From: Lateolabrax maculatus
Taxonomy: Eukaryota; Chordata; Actinopteri; Acropomatiformes; Lateolabracidae
Assembly: GCA_031216445.1 (NCBI GenBank)
Contig: CM062205.1
Location: 23,081,501-23,145,500, forward strand
DNA: 64,000 bases
Direction of reading: 5' to 3'
Below the pieces are notes generated by a model. It worked only from the letters and a program-made list of their open reading frames with translations. It did no database searches and was not told the origin of the DNA. Below, in pieces: positions 57,010-64,000 of this stretch (position 1 is the first letter of the stretch; every line of letters starts with the position of its first letter). The position numbers and the translations under genes were made by a program.

Positions 57010-57215
57010 TATTATTGATTAATCTGCTGATTAATTTTAGCAAACATAAGAAAATGGTGAAAAATCTGTCCAAAACACCCAAATAGTTAATTTAGTATAA
57101 TGGAAGACAAGAAGAAGCAGCATATTCTCACACTTAAGAAGCTGAAGCCATCTTTTTAGGGAAATTATGCTTGAAAATTGACTAGTAGCCGTTTATTTTT
57201 CTCGATCAAGCATTT
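57010..57215. repeat. Dispersed fish repeat (ATTAATCGAT type), diverged
   Basis: 'ttaatctgctgattaatttt' and 'aagaagcagcatattctcac' match the family. Confidence 0.45.
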
Positions 57216-58324
57216 ATTTGCATTGATTCATTCAAAAATCTGTAAAAATAAGGTTATAAAAGCACTTAAAAGAAGAAAAAAACCCTCCTAAACTTGAAAT
57301 AACTTCTCCAGACTTTGAAGACAACTTTTTACGTCCCTCTTTAATGTGTGTTGATGCCCACCCTGTGAGAGCAGCCACTTAAATACACACTCCTACCACT
57401 CACCACGAGTCCCATAATGCATCTCTGCCTAACCACTTGTTCCTGCAGTCATCTTGCATTCAGACTCTCACCCATGTAATTAAACCTGAGTCGTGTGCGT
57501 GTAAATTTAGAAAGCCCTCCATTTGTCTGCATGTTTAATGGCAGCCGACTCACGGTGAGTCAGGGGTGTGGTGGAGCTGGACGAGGTGGTGGGACATTTC
57601 TCAGAGTCACAGCTGGTCCGGGGCTTTTATTTTTATGCACCCAGCTGTCCCGGAGGAGCCGGCCGCCCCTCCCCCATCGTCCACACCCCGGCATGAGGAG
57701 GCTGGGAGTGGATTTGGAGTGGATTTTGGGTGGGTGGGGTTGTGGGGGGTTATTAATGTCCAGCACTCAGGCTCCTGCTGCGGCTGTGGGGTGGAGATAT
57801 TCCACCAATCACTTTTTTTATGGATCCACACCCTGTCCACTTGGTCTGCTTTGCATTGTTTGGATGAACCGGGAGCTTTTGTCAGCCTGTCCCCCCAAAG
57901 TTACTCAAGTAGAATAAGCATATTGGTCAGGGCTGGATCAATAAGGGCTATAAATATCAGCTGCTGCCAATGTGGTGACGTTTCCACATTTTATTCATTC
58001 AGTCACGTGCTCAGAATGTTTTTCACATAAGATGCATTTCTCTGCACACATGCAGAGTTTTGGACAACAGGTGCATTGGAAAGCGAACATTCAGAGCTAG
58101 TGTCAGTCTGCCGGGTGTCCTTAGGCCACGTGAATAAAATATTTTATTTAAAGCTCTGGACATAGTTCAGAGCCCTCTCCTCCCAAAGAAAAAAGTCCTT
58201 ATTTCTTCATTTTCTATCATATTTTTTACGACCAAAATTGAGTTGGAGTGTGTTACGATAGTTTGTCTCATTTTGGGTTCGGATCCAAGCTGGTAAAAAA
58301 AACGTTGACGTGTAGACTTTCAGA

Positions 58325-58505
58325 TTTAGAATCGGGTTTATTGCCGAATAAGTTTTGCAAGGAATTTGCTGTGGTGTGTTGATGCATAACTATAAACATA
58401 AAAAGTAGAAGTAAAAGAAGAAGTACTGCACAAGTCAAGAAACAGAAATATTTACAATACAGATTATGAACAAATAATAACGAATATGTGCAATATATCT
58501 GGTTT
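58325..58505. repeat. Dispersed fish repeat (GGGTTTATTGCC type)
   Basis: 'agaatcgggtttattgccga' to 'tatttacaatacagattatg'; relative of 44,550-45,072. Confidence 0.5.
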
Positions 58506-61500
58506 TAAAATGAAAAAGCTTCACAGTTTCTACAGGAAGTGTAAAATGTATCTCCTGTCTTTTTATTAATGGGAAGTAATGCACAAAGTTTTTTTTTTTT
58601 TTCAGGTGGCTCTGTAGGAAATAGTTTTAAAAATTAGTTTTTTAGTTGATCGAAACAAAGAGTAAAACAAATTTTCATGGTTGTCTCCTGGCCAGATGTT
58701 AACATCTTTTTCAGGGCTTCTTTTTATCTATCTGAGGTTCTTGCCATGTTGATCCTTGAGTTATAGTTTTTAAACATTACATTTTATTATTTAATATTTC
58801 TAAACATTATTTGCACCCAGTAGAGCATCTGGAGGGTAAAATAAGTGATTTTTAAAAGAGGACGCATGTTGTGTTTTTCTCCCAGATTCAGATTTTAAAA
58901 AAATGGAACTGAACCCTGGAGCTACATGTGAGCCACTTTGCACCAGGAAACCCCCAGCTTATTTACAAGATATCGTTTGTTGCTTTGGGCCGACGTAATC
59001 TTTATTTGCCAGAGCAAACATCCCGGCATGACTTTGATTACATTTTGTTTATTGGAAGCATTTGACACAGAAAGGTTGTTATGTGCACAGCCTATATTTC
59101 AGCCGGGGCTTACAGCTCCCAAACTTAACTAATTCAACTAAGCAGGCGTATCTGGCAAATATCAGCATCAAATTCTCTGGGTGCCTTCATCATCTTCCTC
59201 TCTTTATTTTGTGCAGTGCAGCTGAAGTCCTGCAGACTCATTGACAGCAGCTGTTTGGTTCCTGCCCCCAGTCATCCGAGTCCCATCAGGAATCCTTTAA
59301 TTGAAAGTTTTCTCCTTGAACCGTCCGTCAGCGCGTCCCACCTGTTGAGGACTCGGCCGCAAAGTGTCGAGTAACCGCTCAGTGTTTTTGATCGCAGAGC
59401 AGTCAGAGTTGACCCTCGGCCCGGAAAGTTTCACTTAGCGGTGCAGTGGAGAGGGGATTATGTTCTTCTCAGCTTCTCGATTTCACCTACAAGCACCAGT
59501 TGAGAGTGACGATTAAATTTAATTTGAAGACTTGAACTCAGTGTTCAGTCACACTGATTCTAATATCAAGTTCACACCAGAGGAGAAGAGTTTTCCGACG
59601 GTGTCAAATTCAGCAATTTGTGCAAAACTTTGCTGTGCTGCATGAAGATATCAGACTAGTGAATTTGCCTCTCAGGTCGTATCTAACTGTGCTATATGTG
59701 AATGGAAGCTTTACGCTGCACATTTTGTCCAGGTCTCTCCTGTAAATGAGAATGAACAATCAGTCAGGTTGAGAAACACGAGCAGTCAGACGATCACACA
59801 GGTCATAAACAATTATTAAAACTCTTTATTTGGAGGTGAAAGTGAGCTGTAATAATCCCTCATTACACAGGAATAATGTTAGCGCTGGCCTTTGTTTCCG
59901 CTTCCAGAGAAGTTTGTGTAACCGGCAGGCTTGTTTACAACCGGTCTGATCATCTTTTCATGTAGATTAAAGTGTTTCCAGATCTCAGCAGTTAGCTTTG
60001 TGAGTACAGTGTTGTTATTCCTGACAGGAATGTTGGAAAAATACTACAAAAGTGAGACCCAAGTTGAAACATTTAGTTTAAACTTGCAAATACAGTTGTT
60101 TTACCTCTTGTGAGCCGAGCAACAAGCAAGAAACACGACGCTTTGACTTATTATCACTTTATAAAGTTAAGATGTTGACGTCCACGAGCAACATTTATCA
60201 TTCATTTCTAGTCACGTACGTCTCCACCTGATGAAGTCTAATATTCACTCTCCTTTTTGCTCTGTTTTCTGTCTCCAACTCCTGAGGGAAATATCAGCTT
60301 TTTTAGCTGCCGAATGCTCTCCAGCTCGTCTCTCACTGTCTGTCTGCTGTTTGATGCTGAGCAGGTCATGTACAGTCGGTTATTTGGAGTTTTTCTTTTT
60401 TTTTTTTGGTCGTTAAAACAGCTGCCTGCTGTGAAGGGAAGAAGGTTCATGAGAGAAGTTGAACCCCCTAAAGTCTTACTCAAAAGCACGAGTCTATCAG
60501 TGAAAACCATTTAAAGATCCAAATATCACTCCAGCAAAAGTTTATTTTGCAGCAGGAGTGTATATAAGGCATGTTAAGCCTCTGTACATTTGGTTCAGTA
60601 TCACTCGACTAAATTTGACTTTGCATTAGTAAACCCCAAAGAGCTCCCTCCCAGAGGAGACCAGGGTCATGTCTGTAACCAGAAGGAATCAAGAACAGGA
60701 AGCATTTTATTTTGAGTGTCATTTTCAGGCTTGTACACAAAAAAGCAGTGAACCAAAACCAGATCGCCCCATAAAGCCGAGGGGAACTGCAGAGTCCTCC
60801 TTTTACCTTACACATGATCATTTGATCCATTGTGAGCTGTTGATTTTGTTCCTTGAGTAAGATCCAGAATCCTTGTTTCAGCTGTAAACACACAGTCCCG
60901 CTCGTTCCACTTCCTCCTCCACCACCACTTCCGCCTTTGTGTATAAATTCCTTGCTGGAATCCACTTCCCAGAATAGCAGAGGAGCATCTGCGCGTCCCC
61001 GCCCGACTCCAGAGGGGGCTGAGAGCGAGAGTCCGTCTGTCTGCCCCCCTTTACCCCCCGGCCCCGAAGGTCTGGAGTCGCTCTGAAGGAATGACAGCGA
61101 TCTGCCCCGAGTTCACGACCCGATCCTGCAGCTTTCACTGCCTTCTGCTGTAGCTTTCAGCCCCGATCCCGGCAAAACTTAATTCTGGGCTGTAATGCTG
61201 ATAATTTGTGTAGAAACTGATAGATGTGCAGCCCCGTGGCTTTGTTATTCAACAGTATTCATCATTAGATCCTTTCAGATAGAGTGGGGGTGGTGTCAGT
61301 GGGGGGATGCCAGGATTTACTGCAGAGCCTTCTGGAGGTGTTGTTGGTAAAATACAATGAAACATCTGTGATGGGAGGTGCCAGCGTGATAACCTCGATG
61401 ATACACTCGGCCTCTTCCGCCACCCGCAGCCACCTCGCTTTTCCTTCAACATCCTGCAACAAATCAGGTTTCTAGTCTCCCTCTCAGCCTAGTTTAACTG

Positions 61501-62754
61501 CACAGGGGAGCGCCTCGTCAGATCCTGGTCCAGAGAGTTTGAAATGGAAATGTTTCATCCCTAATTTATCAAGTTTAGGTCTTGATATTATTTGAACATT
61601 TTCATTACTGGTGTAAATCTGATTTTACTGTAGTTTTACTACAGATATGAAAATGTAGTCCTTTTTGATACTTTCAGGAATATAAGTATTTTTTTTTTTT
61701 TTTACCCCTTTATTCAACTTAACAAGCCAAACTTCTGCAACACATGAGTGGTTAAAGGATAAGTTCACAGGAAATCTTCTGGTCTTTAAAAGTTTTAAAA
61801 AGCAGTGAATTTAGTTTCCTAAAAGAAAAGGCCTAAAATTGAATTTACAAGCGTCTTAAATGTTATCTTCTGCCAGCTGTAGGCAGTAAAGTTAGTTATA
61901 TAACGTTTCTGAAGGTAGTTGCGGGCTGTCAGGAGATGTTACACATCTGTAAGCTAAAAGTGGGATTGTTCCAACACTGCAGGAGGCTGTTGAATCCCTT
62001 TTTGTGGAGTTTCAGTCTCAGCACCATCAGACCTGCAGCAACAGGAAGCTCGTATGGAGAAGTGTCGACTTTAGGAAGAACTTGATGATTTAATCATTTG
62101 TCCTCAGTTAATCCAACCATTCGTTTTCTGTTGGCTTCTCTGGGTTCAGGTGGCATTGATTTGATACATGAGATCATTAGGAAATATTTTATACTGCTGG
62201 AAAGTACTGAAAAGATTTTGATTGAATAATGAATAATTCTAGGCCATATCGTCCTACTGGTATGGTCGTAAAACAGGTATTAAATTAATTCTGTGTGGTA
62301 TTAAAAAGTCTTAAATTTAAGTTGGTGAACCCTGCAGAAAGTGAAATACTCACATATCCACTCCTTCAGTACAAAATGTTCATGTGTTAACTTTGACAGT
62401 TTCCTTGCTGAGCTGCAGTGGAGTTCTGGTAACACAAAGATGTTCATACAAAAAAGGCCAAAACTTTGGAAGATCCCCACTGGATTTGTCAAACTCAAGA
62501 CTGCTGAAGCTTCATTTTAGTTTCAGCTGAGCAAAGTAATTTGTACACAGAAAGAGGACTTTGGATTTTGTCACTTCTGTCACAGTGAATCTATCCAAGG
62601 CCAGTATGGAAAAGGGAAAGGATCAACTCTTTAAACTTACATATAGGCATGTGTGTACTGTTTTTAAGATACTTTTAAAACATGTGAATCCATATTTTAT
62701 GGTTAACACAAGCAGCCATACAAGAACAATCCAAAAATGAAATATTAATTGGCC

Positions 62755-63066
62755 ATGGCTGCAACCAATCGATTGTTTTGTTTTATAAAATGTCGGAAAA
62801 TGGTGAAAAATACGCTTAAGGATTTCCCAAAGCTCAAGGCAGCATTTTCACATACCTTGTTTTATCTGACAGTCGGTCCAAAACCCAAAGATAATCCGTT
62901 TACTATCATATAAAACAGCAAATTCTCATGTTTGAGACGCAGGGACAAGTGAAAGTTTGGCATTTTTGCTTGAAAAATGACACAAACAATGAATTGGTTA
63001 TTGAAAGTAATAGCTGATACATTTTCTGTCATTAACTACGCAATGAATCAACTTATTGTTTCAGTT
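62755..63066. repeat. Dispersed fish repeat (ATTAATCGAT type), long copy
   Basis: 'gctgcaaccaatcgattgtt' through 'gcttgaaaaatgacacaaac' to 'atgaatcaacttattgtttc'. Confidence 0.6.
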
Positions 63067-64000
63067 AAGTTGTGACTTAAATGAGGGAATATCTGTTTAA
63101 AGACAAATGATTTAGTGCATGTTTTCAATATCAAGTCCTAATCATGTTAGTACCTGATGCTTGTTAGTCAAATGTTAAAGATATGGTGATAAACCATATG
63201 GAGTTCACCTTTTTAAGGTATTTGACCCCTTCTTCAGTTGTTTGTCGCTTTTTGTCACCTCTAAAGCTGAGTCACTTATCAAAATATAACCCTTTGTCCT
63301 TTTGCTGAACTATTTTTTTTTTTTGTGCTGATGTTTTTGGAAAAACAATCCCCAGTGCAGATGTCTGTGAAAGGTCACCCTGTAGGTGATAAAAATAGCA
63401 GTGTGCAGATAAATCAGTCGTGCCCTCCTCTCAGACACAGAAACGTGATCAGGTCGCTTCAACAGGCCAAAGACAAAACCACACAAAAATAATATGTTAT
63501 AACTGTTGGAATAATAATCATTTTGGAAAGAAATACCGGTGCAGGGAGCCACTACTGTCTATTGATCAGTTCTGTGATTTAGAAACAGGGAATTGATCTG
63601 ACGGTGCAGGGGGGCGACTGAGTGGCAGATATTTTGATTAGAAATCAATAAAAGGATCTGTGAGTTTGAGATGACTGTCCCTTGAAATGCTTTTAATCAC
63701 ACATATCGAAGTGAAATGTTCTGTAACCTTCGGGTCAGTTATGTAACAAGAATAATTAACCTGATGGTGACGCAAACAGCCTTAATTCATATCCTCATAG
63801 TCTGTTTTTCACTCTCAAACACACCAGTCGTCCTCAATCGTATCGCTCCTGTTGGAAGAAAACATCTTGTAAGGTTTTAATTTCAGACTGACACTCAAGC
63901 TGTAATTGTTTAAGTGTTTAAACTCTAAATGTCTCCTGGAGTCATCAAACTTAGTTAGGACATACAGGATTAGAAAATTAGGCTTAACTGGCAGCACTGT

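Larger units (their letters stand above)
56803..64000. other. BRF1 intron 4, to window end
   Basis: Over 7.1 kb with dispersed repeats and T-rich runs. The next BRF1 exon (expected VNVYVLGK-like) is not seen. GC-rich ORFs at 57.5-58.0 and 60.9-61.1 kb show no homology I can name. Confidence 0.55.

Noticed and set aside
57495..58030. Overlapping ORFs of 140 and 154 codons in BRF1 intron 4
   Set aside because: Several frames open on both strands because of GC-rich, stop-poor sequence; no recognised domain or splice context.
60609..61138. Pro-rich and Gly-rich ORFs on both strands
   Set aside because: Low-complexity CCT/CCA-rich stretch; no homology.
1..64000. CRISPR arrays, bacterial operons, origins
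   Set aside because: The sequence is vertebrate nuclear DNA; repeats present are microsatellites, minisatellites and transposons without CRISPR-type spacing.

Overview
The window looks like nuclear DNA of a percomorph-type teleost fish. It is AT-rich, carries very many (CA)n/(GT)n microsatellites and typical fish interspersed repeats, and holds intron-rich genes. One conserved gene is certain: the 5' part of BRF1 (TFIIIB 90-kDa subunit) on the + strand. Its first coding exon is at 44,258 and the fourth ends at 56,802. The rest of the gene lies beyond the right edge. A CpG-rich probable promoter sits at about 40.4-41.2 kb, followed by a 1.15-kb compound CA minisatellite.

The left 39 kb is a tandem, + strand cluster of about four related transcription units, built from small exons repeated in highly similar intron sequence. 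I resolve five exon types. A (69-102 nt) usually carries an in-frame ATG. B (60-108 nt) encodes a Ser-rich peptide with the core GLSFKSDxSKxNTxIDFKE. E (114-117 nt) encodes an acidic peptide. C (45-63 nt) is a short B-like exon. D is a terminal exon ending in a stop codon. Every A, B, C and E copy has a length divisible by three, is flanked by AG/GT, and is read in phase 2-2; all but one stop-bearing C copy stay open. Unit 1 (about 0.4-6.1 kb) is decayed. Unit 2 (about 11.5-29.5 kb) is greatly expanded: A-B four times, then B-E, B-E, B, C, D. Unit 3 (about 31.6-34.7 kb) gives a complete four-exon ORF of 84 aa. Unit 4 (37.6-39.0 kb) gives a three-exon ORF of 54 aa. The B peptide resembles the short N-terminal repeat peptides of the fish-specific NLR (NLRC3-like, FISNA-NACHT) family, but no NACHT, LRR or B30.2 domain is visible. 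The 3' two-thirds of exon A, and some whole B exons, differ strongly between copies although the surrounding introns are nearly identical. This is the most interesting signal in the window.

Mobile DNA interrupts the cluster. There is a hAT element at 8,240-10,991 with TIRs, an 8-bp target duplication and a transposase broken at its C-terminus. There is a minus-strand L2/CR1-like element at about 22.96-25.0 kb that keeps an ORF1 with SGNH-esterase motifs and a (TCTAA)n-type 3' tail but has no room for ORF2. LINE reverse-transcriptase and endonuclease remnants lie at 35.4-36.25 kb, and a Ty3/gypsy-like integrase fragment at about 7.65-8.05 kb. Many copies of an 'AAGTAAAAGTAC' MITE-like repeat occur throughout.

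The right 20 kb (43-64 kb) is BRF1 intron sequence with microsatellites and dispersed fish repeats. I found no further exon, tRNA or other RNA gene there.
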